A model generated the notes under the pieces. It made no database searches and had not been told where the DNA came from. It was given only the letters and a program-made list of their open reading frames with translations. From an uncultured Anaerolineaceae bacterium (GTDB taxonomy: Bacteria; Chloroflexota; Anaerolineae; Anaerolineales; Anaerolineaceae), in the NCBI GenBank assembly GCA_937894825.1, contig CALCQT010000504.1:1-8362 (forward strand): 8,362 nt of DNA, in the 5' to 3' direction. The position numbers and the translations under genes were made by a program. Positions within the stretch are counted from its first letter, which is position 1; the number at the start of each line of letters is the position of its first letter. Positions 1 to 6,888 of the stretch are shown in pieces.

Positions 1-78
1 TTTGGTGGAATGCAGCGCGGTTCGGAACTGGTGTTGGCGAATTCCTACGGCTCTCAGGAATCACTAATTTATCATTAA
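1..78 (+). CDS. possible 3' end of an unidentified upstream gene (partial)
   Basis: The first reading frame is open from the window edge to a TAA at 76-78 and gives 26 residues ending in ...QESLIYH. Support is indirect. Codons in this frame (GAA CTG GTG TTG GCG ... TAC GGC) look like those of the genes downstream, base composition drops to AT-rich after about position 60, and a strong stem-loop starts 33 bases after the stop. The other two + frames are also open over most of this short stretch, so chance cannot be excluded. The product is not recognisable from so short a tail. Confidence 0.3.
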   Translation, partial: FGGMQRGSELVLANSYGSQESLIYH

Positions 79-110
79 GATTTCCTTATGATCTTTGCAT
101 GACAGATTTG

Positions 111-147
111 TTATTGGTTTTGTCCGCGTCGCGGGTAAAACCAATAA
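111..147 (+). other. strong 17-bp stem-loop upstream of the lipoprotein gene
   Basis: The left arm at 111-127 (TTATTGGTTTTGTCCGC) pairs with the right arm at 131-147 (GCGGGTAAAACCAATAA) around a three-base loop, GTC. All 17 positions pair, two of them as G-U wobbles. It lies between the probable upstream stop codon (78) and the promoter at 175-202, where a terminator would be expected. However, it has no T tract on either side, so it is not a classic intrinsic terminator. It could instead be a dispersed palindromic repeat or an RNA-stability element. The structure is certain at sequence level; its role is open. Confidence 0.6.
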
Positions 148-174
148 TGTTTCCGAAAACGAGGCTTTGTGTTT

Positions 175-202
175 TTGACACCCACATCAATTATGTTAGA
201 AT
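175..202 (+). promoter_or_regulatory. sigma70-type promoter with extended -10, placed for a leaderless transcript
   Basis: A perfect -35 hexamer TTGACA (175-180) is followed by a 16-base spacer and the -10 hexamer TAGAAT (197-202, 5 of 6 matches). The -10 is preceded by TG at 194-195, an extended -10 element. Only seven bases separate the -10 from the ATG at 210, so the expected transcription start is at or within a base or two of the start codon. There is no convincing Shine-Dalgarno sequence before that ATG, which fits a leaderless mRNA. Confidence 0.7.
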
Positions 203-209
203 CGGGAAA

Positions 210-1781
210 ATGAGCAATCTTTGGATTAAAAAATATACGGCGGTTTGCATTCTTTTGCTGCTATCGTTGATCGTCGGCGGCTGCGGGAGCGACCGCCAGG
301 AAATCCCTCCTTCACCGCAGGCCAGGCCAATCCCGGAGCAGCCTCCCCTGGAAGAACCTGAACCGCCTGTTCCGGGTCCTGATAATGAAAAAGGTTTTTA
401 CGGTTTTGATAATCCCCGCCCGAACTATATGCCGGGCGAGTTGGTGGATTATATTGCGCAATCCGGCGATATTTTATCCGCATTGGCGGCGCGTTTTCAT
501 ACCAGCGAAGAGGAAATTCGGCTGGCTAACCCGCAGATTCCTCCGGACGCGACCACTTTTCCTGCCGGTTTCCCCATGAAAATCCCGATTTATTACCGCA
601 GCCAATGGGGCAGTTCATTCCCGATTTTGTCGGATGCGCTGTTTGTAAACAGTCCGGCGCAGATTGGATTCTCGGCACGCGGTTTTACAGATCGTCAGCC
701 TGGCTGGTTTAAATATTTCACTGCTTATACCGGAAAAGAAAATCGGCGAGGTGGTGAAATGGTCGAGTACATTGCGAAAGACTACAGTCTGAGCCCGCGT
801 CTCCTATTGGCAATTCTTGAGTATAAAACCGGTGCGCTGACCAATCCGCGCCGTCCGGAGAATATTGACGCCGGCGCCGCATTGGGATTTGTGGGCGACA
901 ACTGCCTTCCGCTTAGTTCACAATTGAATGAACTGGCGGATTACCTGAACGATATGTACTATTCTTATCGGGAAGGGAATCTGCTGGAATTTGAGCTGGA
1001 AGATGGTTCGCTGTTTCGCATAGACCCCTGGCAGAACGCGGCGACTGCAGCGCTGCAGCGTTATTTTGCGGACACCGAAACCACGGACGGTTTTTACCGG
1101 GCAATCAGCCCCGAGGGCTTTCGAAAAACGTATGAGCAGTTATTTGGTCAGGTATTTCCTGAGCAGTCGGAGAATATCCCGGGCAGTCTGCGGCAGCCGG
1201 AGATGCTGTTGCCTTTTGCTGAAGGGAAAAGCTGGGCGCTGACTGGCGGACCGCATCCTGCCTGGGGCAGCGGAGCCTCCTATGCCGCAATTGATTTTGC
1301 ACCGCCCTCGGAATCGAGCGGTTGCGTTTATAGCGCCGAATGGGTGCTGGCGCCTGCTGGCGGGATCATCGTGCGGAAGGAAACCGGTGTGGCGATTCTG
1401 GATCTGGATGGCGACGGGGATGAACGAACCGGCTGGAATATCCTGTTTTTGCACCTGTTGACGGATTCGATCCCCCCTGCCGGAACGGTTGTAAACACCG
1501 GCGATCCGCTTGGACATCCTTCCTGTGACGGCGGAACTTCGACTGGGACGCACGTCCATATTGCCCGGAAATATAACGGTGAATGGATTTCGGCTGGTGG
1601 TGTGATTCCGATCGTCATGGATGGCTGGACGGTGGAAAATGGTACCCAACCGTATCTTGGTCAAATGCGCCGCTTTTCGGTCACGGCGCGGGCTTGTGAC
1701 TGTTCGGATTACCGCAGTCTGGTGCATAATGGGCCGCCGCTGGTACCCACCTCGACGCCGACCGCCGCGCCAAAGCGGTAA
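210..1781 (+). CDS. lipoprotein with LysM and M23 (LytM-type) peptidase domains
   Basis: A predicted exported cell-wall hydrolase of 523 aa. The frame is open further upstream, but the ATG at 210 is chosen because it directly precedes a lipoprotein signal: KK at 7-8, a hydrophobic core at about 11-22, and lipobox VGG with Cys25. A Pro/Glu-rich linker (about 31-57) leads to a LysM peptidoglycan-binding domain (about 77-127). The segment at about 180-215 (YSLSPRLLLAILEYKTGALT) is loosely reminiscent of the helix carrying the catalytic Glu in lytic transglycosylases (Glu204 here), but this is weak. The M23 domain spans about 340-470, with likely zinc ligands His349, Asp362 and His450 (H-V-H at 448-450 in GTSTGTHVHI) and a further conserved His415. 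The Asp-rich stretch at 398-405 may bind Ca2+. The tail is Thr/Pro/Ser/Ala-rich. It cleaves peptidoglycan peptide cross-links by family analogy. Nothing ties it functionally to the transporter operon. Confidence 0.85.
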   Translation: MSNLWIKKYTAVCILLLLSLIVGGCGSDRQEIPPSPQARPIPEQPPLEEPEPPVPGPDNEKGFYGFDNPRPNYMPGELVDYIAQSGDILSALAARFHTSEEEIRLANPQIPPDATTFPAGFPMKIPIYYRSQWGSSFPILSDALFVNSPAQIGFSARGFTDRQPGWFKYFTAYTGKENRRGGEMVEYIAKDYSLSPRLLLAILEYKTGALTNPRRPENIDAGAALGFVGDNCLPLSSQLNELADYLNDMYYSYREGNLLEFELEDGSLFRIDPWQNAATAALQRYFADTETTDGFYRAISPEGFRKTYEQLFGQVFPEQSENIPGSLRQPEMLLPFAEGKSWALTGGPHPAWGSGASYAAIDFAPPSESSGCVYSAEWVLAPAGGIIVRKETGVAILDLDGDGDERTGWNILFLHLLTDSIPPAGTVVNTGDPLGHPSCDGGTSTGTHVHIARKYNGEWISAGGVIPIVMDGWTVENGTQPYLGQMRRFSVTARACDCSDYRSLVHNGPPLVPTSTPTAAPKR

Positions 1782-1796
1782 CTTTAGCAGGGGACG

Positions 1797-1835
1797 AACA
1801 GGCGGCAAATTCAGACACTGGAATAAACAGGCGGC
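1797..1835 (+). repeat. 10-bp direct repeat followed by a T tract, before the AraC-type gene
   Basis: AACAGGCGGC occurs at 1797-1806 and again at 1826-1835, 29 bases apart, and the second copy runs into a nine-T tract at 1837-1845. The 109-base gap between the lipoprotein and the regulator has no convincing hairpin before the T tract, so I do not call a terminator. The repeat could be an autoregulatory site for the AraC-type protein, or chance. Confidence 0.3.
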
Positions 1836-1890
1836 CTTTTTTTTTGAAAGCACGCATGAAGTTGTTTTGTTGGGCAATCGAATCTGTCTT

Positions 1891-2721
1891 ATGGAAATTG
1901 AATTCAACGATCTGATAAATCATTTTACAAACAATGCAATTCAAATTCAGGGCGTGTATTACTATACCGTTCCCTCCGGCAATGTCGGCTCTCAGATATC
2001 GGCGCCTTTTCCCGGTTTTATTTTTCCGCTGCGTGGGAATGCGGAATACCATTTTAATGGCACACCCTATACGGCCTATATTGGAAATGTGATTCATGGC
2101 GGTGCGAACATGAATCTTGATAAGCGTGTGATCGGGGATTCAAAATGGACGTTCATTTCCGTGTTATATGATTTGCAGACTTTTCGGAAAACGGATTTCA
2201 GTTTGCCGGACACGCATTTTGAACTTTCAGTTCGGCAAAGTCTTCATCTGACGACCTTGTTGCGGCGGTTATGGCAGACATTCAATGAATCGGGCGTCTT
2301 GCCTGTGTTTCAGACCGAAAACCTTTTTCGCCGCATATTGGAAGAAATTTTTATTTGCGCCTGTCCTCAAAAGGACAGTAACGCTCAGGAATTATTTGAA
2401 CAGGTCTCTTCTTATATCCATAATCATTATATGGAAGATATGACTGTGCACAGCCTGGCGGAATACAGTGGCGTTAATGAAAATCGATTGTTCTACGTGT
2501 TCAATAAATATACCGGCGGCGGGCCGGGAGACTACCTGATTACATATCGATTGAACCGTGCAAAAGAAATGCTGACTACCTGCAATGTTCCGATCCAGGA
2601 GGTGGCCAGAAATGTCGGATATTCGGATGCTTTGTATTTCAGCCGAATATTCCGGAAACGGTTCGGAACGTCCCCCAGCAGCTTTCGAGAACAATTCAGG
2701 AATAATCCATCTGAGTTTTAG
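1891..2721 (+). CDS. AraC-family transcriptional regulator
   Basis: A 276-aa cytoplasmic DNA-binding regulator. The N-terminal part (about 15-100) looks like the beta-rich cupin-type sensor domain of AraC proteins. The C-terminal part (about 168-268) is the two-HTH AraC/XylS domain. The first HTH is at about 184-205 (LAEYSGVNENRLFYVFNKY). The second is at about 234-258, with the family signature NVGYSDALYFSRIFRKRFG followed by SPSSFR. The frame extends upstream to 1621 inside the lipoprotein gene, but ATG 1891 gives the usual family length and starts just before the sensor domain. No good Shine-Dalgarno precedes it, so the start is less certain than the product. It lies immediately before a binding-protein gene whose leader has paired repeats. 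AraC proteins commonly activate adjacent iron or siderophore uptake genes, so control of this transporter by the imported ligand is a reasonable inference. Confidence 0.88.
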   Translation: MEIEFNDLINHFTNNAIQIQGVYYYTVPSGNVGSQISAPFPGFIFPLRGNAEYHFNGTPYTAYIGNVIHGGANMNLDKRVIGDSKWTFISVLYDLQTFRKTDFSLPDTHFELSVRQSLHLTTLLRRLWQTFNESGVLPVFQTENLFRRILEEIFICACPQKDSNAQELFEQVSSYIHNHYMEDMTVHSLAEYSGVNENRLFYVFNKYTGGGPGDYLITYRLNRAKEMLTTCNVPIQEVARNVGYSDALYFSRIFRKRFGTSPSSFREQFRNNPSEF

Positions 2722-2745
2722 GGTCACTCCATTCCATTATGAATT

Positions 2746-2789
2746 ATGGTTTGTTATACTGGCTCGGTGAGTTAGTTATAACAAACCAT
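2746..2789 (+). promoter_or_regulatory. perfect 13-bp inverted repeat, candidate operator or hairpin
   Basis: ATGGTTTGTTATA (2746-2758) and TATAACAAACCAT (2777-2789) are exact reverse complements separated by 18 bases, with centres 31 bases apart, close to three helical turns. The same interval also contains a direct repeat: TTtGTTATA at 2750-2758 and TTaGTTATA at 2772-2780, 22 bases apart. That is the geometry typical of AraC half-sites. TATACT at 2755-2760 resembles a -10 box, but no good -35 was found at the right distance. The element sits 9 bases before the Shine-Dalgarno of the binding-protein gene. It may be an operator for the upstream AraC-type regulator or an RNA hairpin controlling expression. 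Confidence 0.6.
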
Positions 2790-2810
2790 TGTTCTTTTGG
2801 AGGAGTGATC

Positions 2811-3737
2811 ATGAAACAATTAATGGGACTGCTTGTACTGCTGACGCTTTTAACCGGAATTCTGACCGGTTTTTCTCCTGTGTCTGCTGCTGATGAGACT
2901 GTCGGTTGGCCGCGGACCATCACAGATGCAGCCGGGCATGAGGTGGTGTTGGAAGCCCAACCGGAACGAGTTACGATGCTGCACACCTATCCGCTCGAAT
3001 ATTTCCTCGTGCTGGGCGTGTTCCCGACCGCAACGGCACGCGCAAACCTGCTGGGCGAATTCTCTGATCTCGGCGGGTCTGAGCTGTATGGCCCCTATGT
3101 CGATGATCTTGATATGATGGATTTGGGAAGCTCGCTGGAAATTAATCTCGAAGCGGTTCTTGAATCGAATCCGGATGTGATCATCACTTTTGTGAATCAT
3201 CGAGGCGTTGATGCGATTTATGATCAACTGGTCAAAATCGCTCCTGTGGTGTTCATTAATTATGGCGCGCCATGGCAGGAACAGCTTGTCTTTTGCGCAG
3301 AAATCTTTGGCAAGGAAGCTGAAGTCGACGGAATCATAACGGATATCGAAGGAACGATTGCGGACGCCAATGCTATCCTTGAAGCGTATTCGGACCGGAC
3401 ATTCGCGCTTTTCCGCACGGACGGGAAAAACTTCATCGCCCTTGGCGGCGCGGCCTATTATGATACTTTCAAAATCACAAAACCGGAGGGATTCCCCGCA
3501 GAAAACATTTCACTTGAAGCGGTAGCCGACATGAATCCCTACTACATTGTATTCCAGCATAATTATGACGCTTCCGTCGCTTTTGTGGAGAGCCTGAAAT
3601 CCTCTTCGGTGTGGAATTCTCTCGACGCGGTAAAAAATGAGCGGGTTTATTATTTTGACGAAGAAATGAACACTTTTGGCCCGTTGACCATGCGCCTTGC
3701 CGCTGAAAAACTGACAGAATTGTATTCGCAGGAATAA
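2811..3737 (+). CDS. ABC transporter substrate-binding protein (FecB/BtuF-type, class III)
   Basis: This is the extracytoplasmic receptor that delivers a metal chelate (siderophore, haem, corrinoid or similar) to the permease pair encoded downstream; 308 aa. The ATG at 2811 is preceded by a strong GGAGGAG Shine-Dalgarno at 2799-2805 and begins a Sec signal peptide with hydrophobic core 4-22 and likely cleavage after VSA at 24-26. The mature protein has the Peripla_BP_2 hallmarks: RTITDAAGHEVVLEAQPERV (35-54), LGSSLEINLEAVLESNPDVI (105-124) and the C-terminal ERVYYFDEEMNTFGPLTMRL (277-296). There is no lipobox cysteine, so in a single-membrane cell it would need another means of retention. A terminator follows it, and the permeases begin 239 bases later, suggesting the binding protein is made in excess. 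The ligand is not determinable from the sequence. Confidence 0.9.
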   Translation: MKQLMGLLVLLTLLTGILTGFSPVSAADETVGWPRTITDAAGHEVVLEAQPERVTMLHTYPLEYFLVLGVFPTATARANLLGEFSDLGGSELYGPYVDDLDMMDLGSSLEINLEAVLESNPDVIITFVNHRGVDAIYDQLVKIAPVVFINYGAPWQEQLVFCAEIFGKEAEVDGIITDIEGTIADANAILEAYSDRTFALFRTDGKNFIALGGAAYYDTFKITKPEGFPAENISLEAVADMNPYYIVFQHNYDASVAFVESLKSSSVWNSLDAVKNERVYYFDEEMNTFGPLTMRLAAEKLTELYSQE

Positions 3738-3767
3738 ATTGAATCTGATTGTCCATTCGTAATTTTT

Positions 3768-3806
3768 GAGGGCAGATTATTTTTATTCTGCCCTCTTTCC
3801 TGTTTT
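3768..3806 (+). terminator. intrinsic terminator after the substrate-binding protein gene
   Basis: A perfect 9-bp stem, GAGGGCAGA (3768-3776) with TCTGCCCTC (3787-3795), has a ten-base AT-rich loop and is followed by TTTCCTGTTTT (3796-3806). The T tract is interrupted, so termination may be partial. It lies 31 bases after the binding-protein stop codon, inside what otherwise looks like one transport operon, so partial read-through could set the ratio of binding protein to permease. Confidence 0.75.
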
Positions 3807-3909
3807 GCAGTGCAGCGGTTTTGAACGAATGAAATGCCTGAGACAAACGAAATGTATCAACTCCCCGGGTACAGCGCGGTAAGCGGAAAGAATATTGAAT
3901 TTCGGCTGC

Positions 3910-3939
3910 TTGAATTTTTGATCTCAACCGTCCTATCTT
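3910..3939 (+). promoter_or_regulatory. weak candidate promoter for the permease operon
   Basis: TTGAAT (3910-3915) and TATCTT (3934-3939) are separated by 18 bases and match the sigma70 consensus at four of six positions each. The TATCTT ends 37 bases before the permease ATG. The terminator upstream makes an independent start here plausible, but the match is poor. The rest of the 3807-3976 gap holds no recognisable gene or RNA; I looked for a cobalamin riboswitch B12-box and saw none. Confidence 0.25.
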
Positions 3940-3976
3940 CGCAAAACAGTTTGAATACGATCGAGGTTTATTTACC

Positions 3977-5017
3977 ATGAAACAACGGCAGGAAACGCTT
4001 CAAATCGCAAAATGGAATCATTCCTGGATGGCGTTTGTCCTTATTCTCGCGGGATTGGGGGTGTTAGTAGCGCTGATGGCATTCTCTATCACCCGGGGCG
4101 TGTCTGATATTTCCGCCCTGACGGCTTTTGAGGCTTTATTCAGATTTGATCCGCAAAACAGTCATCATCTCATTGTCCTTGATCTGCGTCTTCCGCGTGT
4201 GATTGCCAGCGCGTTGGTGGGGGCGGCACTGGCTGTGGCTGGCGCGGTGATGCAGGGCGTCACCCGCAATCCACTGGCGGATTCCGGTTTGATGGGGCTG
4301 AATGCGGGCGCGGGTTTTGCATTGGCAGTCAGTTTCGCTTTTTTCCCGTCACTTTCGTACCTTCAGACAATTCTGATTTGCTTTGCAGGGGCTGCGCTGG
4401 GGGCGGTCATGGTGATGAGCGTAGCTTCTTTGCGGCGCGGTGGGACTGCTCCCATGCGCATGGTCCTGGCAGGAGCGGCAATTAGTGCGCTGCTGACTGC
4501 GCTGAGCCAGGGGATTGCGCTTTGTTTTGATGTTTCGCAGGACATTATGTTTTGGACCGTCGGTGGTGTTTCGGCGGCGTCCTGGGATCAGGTTGCCATC
4601 ATGACCCCTTTTATATTGGGCGCATTGGCCTGTGCCATCGCTGCATCCAGACAAATTTCTCTCATGAGCCTTGGCGAAGAGGTTGCTAAAGGGTTGGGGG
4701 CAAATATAAAGCTGATCAATGCGTTCTGTTCAGTGATTGTCGTGGTGTTGGCGGGAATTTCGGTATCAGTTGTGGGTGCGGTTGGCTTTATTGGACTAAT
4801 TATTCCCCATATTACCCGTTTCCTGGTCGGGGTTGATTATCGCCTGATTGTGCCGGTCTCAGCGGTGCTGGGCAGTTTGCTGATGGTCGCTGCTGATCTC
4901 GGGGCGCGCACGATGAACCCACCCGCGGAAATTCCCGTTGGAGCGCTTATCGCAATTACCGGCGTGCCGTTCTTCCTGTATCTTGCCCGGAACCAGAGGA
5001 GCAGTAAATCATTATGA
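3977..5017 (+). CDS. FecCD/BtuC-family ABC transporter permease (first)
   Basis: An integral membrane subunit of the importer, 346 aa, the usual length for the family, with about ten hydrophobic segments beginning at about 18-38. Family signatures are present: RLPR at 71-74 before the second membrane segment, QGVTRNPLADSGLMGLNAGA (93-112), the cytoplasmic coupling-helix region LGEEVAKGLGA (232-242), VGFIGLIIPHITRFLVG (269-285), and the C-terminal IPVGALIAITGVPFFLYLA (319-337). ATG 3977 is preceded by GAGG at 3963-3966, a slightly long spacing of ten bases. The stop codon overlaps the start of the second permease in an ATGA at 5014-5017, so the two are translationally coupled and probably form a heterodimeric channel. 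The closest known relatives by fold move ferric siderophores, haem or vitamin B12; specificity cannot be assigned. Confidence 0.93.
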   Translation: MKQRQETLQIAKWNHSWMAFVLILAGLGVLVALMAFSITRGVSDISALTAFEALFRFDPQNSHHLIVLDLRLPRVIASALVGAALAVAGAVMQGVTRNPLADSGLMGLNAGAGFALAVSFAFFPSLSYLQTILICFAGAALGAVMVMSVASLRRGGTAPMRMVLAGAAISALLTALSQGIALCFDVSQDIMFWTVGGVSAASWDQVAIMTPFILGALACAIAASRQISLMSLGEEVAKGLGANIKLINAFCSVIVVVLAGISVSVVGAVGFIGLIIPHITRFLVGVDYRLIVPVSAVLGSLLMVAADLGARTMNPPAEIPVGALIAITGVPFFLYLARNQRSSKSL

Positions 5018-6042
5018 CGCGGGAAGCGATTTTGAAATATAAAAGAAGGCTGGCACTGCGGAATCTGCTGATCCTGATGGGTGGTTTGTTCTTATTGCTC
5101 GTTTCACTTTTTGTCAGTATGAATGCAGGTTATTCCAAGCTTTCTATCTTGGATACACTCAACACTGTGGCAGGCAAAGGCACAGCCACGCATGAACTGA
5201 TCCTCTTTCAATATCGTTTGCCGCGCATCGTGATTTCGATCCTGATCGGCGCCGGGTTGGCCCTGTCGGGGTGCCTTATTCAGGGAATTTCCCGAAACCC
5301 ACTGGCGGAACCGGGGCTTTTGGGGATCAATGCCGGTGCGGGGATGATGGTCATTTTGTATGCGCTTCTATTGGGCATAACCAATTTTTCTTCTATCTTT
5401 ACACTGCCTTTTTTAGCACTGATCGGCGCCGCCGGTGCGGCGATCAGTGTGTATCTGCTGGCTTATAAAAAACAGGAAGGGATTTCCAGTGAGCGGTTGA
5501 TTCTGACCGGAATCGCGGTGCAGGCGGGCATTTCGGCTTTGACAACGATATTGATTGTCAATCTGGACGATATGCGATTCAGCATTGTGTCCGGATGGCA
5601 GGCCGGACAAATTTGGGGGGCGAATTGGCAGTATGTTTTGACGCTTTTACCCTGGCTTTGTGTGTTGATTCCCTATTGTCTTTATAAAGCAAAGTCGCTT
5701 GACGTGCTGAACCTGGGGGATGAAGTCGCACTCGCTTTAGGGATGCCCGTCGAAAAGGAACGCCGCAAGATCCTGATTGTTGCGGTGATGCTGGCGGCGT
5801 GCTGCGTGAGCGTGGGCGGGAATATCAGCTTTGTTGGGTTGATCGCTCCGCATTTGGCCAGACGGATGGTGGGTCCGAAACATCAGATTTTGCTGCCGGT
5901 GTGCGCGTTGACGGGAGCGGTTCTTGTTTGCATCGCGGATACACTGGGACGGATGCTGATCCAACCTTCTTCTATACCGACCGGCATTATGACTGCGATT
6001 ATTGGGGCGCCCTATTTTATTTATCTGCTGGTAAGGCGATAA
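5014..6042 (+). CDS. FecCD/BtuC-family ABC transporter permease (second)
   Basis: The second membrane subunit, 342 aa. It repeats the family pattern of its neighbour and is clearly paralogous: RLPR at 68-71, GISRNPLAEPGLLGINAGAG (91-110), coupling region LGDEVALALGM (234-244), SFVGLIAPHLARRMVG (272-287) and IPTGIMTAIIGAPYFIYLLV (321-340). The start ATG overlaps the previous stop by four bases, with AGAGGAG at 4995-5001 as its Shine-Dalgarno. Two different permease genes imply a heterodimer, as in FecCD or FepDG, rather than the BtuC homodimer. A 33-base palindromic segment lies within the gene at 5417-5449. Confidence 0.93.
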   Translation: MTREAILKYKRRLALRNLLILMGGLFLLLVSLFVSMNAGYSKLSILDTLNTVAGKGTATHELILFQYRLPRIVISILIGAGLALSGCLIQGISRNPLAEPGLLGINAGAGMMVILYALLLGITNFSSIFTLPFLALIGAAGAAISVYLLAYKKQEGISSERLILTGIAVQAGISALTTILIVNLDDMRFSIVSGWQAGQIWGANWQYVLTLLPWLCVLIPYCLYKAKSLDVLNLGDEVALALGMPVEKERRKILIVAVMLAACCVSVGGNISFVGLIAPHLARRMVGPKHQILLPVCALTGAVLVCIADTLGRMLIQPSSIPTGIMTAIIGAPYFIYLLVRR

Positions 6043-6056
6043 CGAAGGAAGACATT

Positions 6057-6857
6057 TTGATCAATAGCATTGCAACCGAAAACTTAGCCGTCGCGTATGG
6101 CGAAAATCTTGTGGTGGACGACCTGGATATGCAAATTCCGCAGGAAAAGATTACATCCATCATCGGCCCCAATGGCTGTGGAAAATCCACGGTATTAAAG
6201 GCCGTCGGCCGTATTCTGAAGCCGAAAGGCGGCATGGTTTATTTGAATGGACATGACATCCGGAGTCTGAGCACGAAAGAAGTGGCGCAGAAGATGGCGA
6301 TTTTGCCGCAATCTCCGCAAGCCCCGGCCGGGTTGACGGTGGGTGAGCTGGTGGCGTATGGCCGTTTTCCGCATCAGCGCGGTTTTGGAAAACTCAAACC
6401 GGAGGACAAAAAGATTATTCAATGGGCCTTGGACGTTACCAGACTCTCTGAGCATGAAACGACGGCGGTGGACAATCTTTCCGGCGGTCAGCGGCAGCGG
6501 GTATGGATTGCGATGGCGCTGGCACAGCAGACGGATCTGATTCTCCTGGATGAACCGACCACTTATCTGGATCTGGCTTATCAGCTTGAAATCCTGGAGT
6601 TGTTATTCCGCCTGAACCGGGAACAGGGCTGCACGATTGTGATGGTCCTGCATGACTTGAATCTGGCGGCTCGCTTTTCAGATTACATGATCGCGATTCG
6701 GGGCGGGGATGTCATCCGGCACGGGTTACCGGAGGTGGTGATGACTGCGGATGTATTGAAGGAGACGTTCCGTATTGATGCGGAGATTGTGACAGAACCA
6801 CGCACCGGACGACCGGTTTGTATTTCCTACGATCTGATTAAAGACGGTGTGAATTGA
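6057..6857 (+). CDS. ABC transporter ATP-binding protein (FecE/BtuD/HmuV-type)
   Basis: The cytoplasmic ATPase that powers the two permeases, 266 aa. The open frame continues upstream inside the permease gene, but the start is placed at TTG 6057. It has AAGGAAG (6045-6051) five bases before it, lies 14 bases after the permease stop, and gives the usual N-terminus (IATENLAVAYG). The next ATG, at about 6128, would remove the first strands of the domain. All motifs are intact: Walker A GPNGCGKST (37-45), Q-loop Gln85, signature LSGGQ (141-145), Walker B LILLDEP with catalytic Glu166 (161-167), and switch His199. The C-terminal MTADVLKETFRIDAEIV is characteristic of siderophore, haem and B12 importers. 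The single ATPase gene would form a homodimer under the permease pair. Confidence 0.93.
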   Translation: MINSIATENLAVAYGENLVVDDLDMQIPQEKITSIIGPNGCGKSTVLKAVGRILKPKGGMVYLNGHDIRSLSTKEVAQKMAILPQSPQAPAGLTVGELVAYGRFPHQRGFGKLKPEDKKIIQWALDVTRLSEHETTAVDNLSGGQRQRVWIAMALAQQTDLILLDEPTTYLDLAYQLEILELLFRLNREQGCTIVMVLHDLNLAARFSDYMIAIRGGDVIRHGLPEVVMTADVLKETFRIDAEIVTEPRTGRPVCISYDLIKDGVN

Positions 6858-6874
6858 CAGGATGGAATTCTAAC

Positions 6875-6881
6875 GAGGAGG
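6875..6881 (+). promoter_or_regulatory. strong Shine-Dalgarno of the nifH-like gene, inside a small stem-loop
   Basis: GAGGAGG at 6875-6881 lies seven bases before ATG 6889 and fixes that start. ACGAG (6873-6877) can pair with CTCGT (6882-6886), leaving GAGG as a four-base loop. The site is therefore accessible but held in a small hairpin, which might modulate translation. No terminator is visible in the 31 bases after the ATPase gene, so the nifH-like gene is probably co-transcribed with the transporter. Confidence 0.6.
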
Positions 6882-6888
6882 CTCGTGG

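Noticed and set aside
1621..1890. N-terminal extension of the AraC-type regulator
   Set aside because: The frame is open, but it overlaps the end of the lipoprotein gene in another frame, is Arg/Gly-rich, and would make the regulator about 90 residues longer than the family norm.
1140..1907. Long open frame on the - strand (255 codons) across the lipoprotein 3' half
   Set aside because: It is antisense to a well-supported M23 domain, has low-complexity Arg/Pro/His-rich composition and no recognisable motif, so it is a shadow of the + strand gene.
3799..3976. Cobalamin or other riboswitch before the permeases
   Set aside because: I looked for a B12-box and conserved paired elements and saw none beyond the terminator stem. 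A covariance-model search would settle it.
3475..3978. - strand open frame of 167 codons covering the gap between binding protein and permease
   Set aside because: It partly overlaps the binding-protein gene, reads through the terminator hairpin, and its product shows no family motif. The + strand signals explain the region better.
5799..6056. N-terminal extension of the ABC ATPase into the second permease
   Set aside because: This stretch is out of frame with the clearly conserved end of the permease; the TTG with AAGGAAG at the right distance gives a normal ATPase N-terminus.
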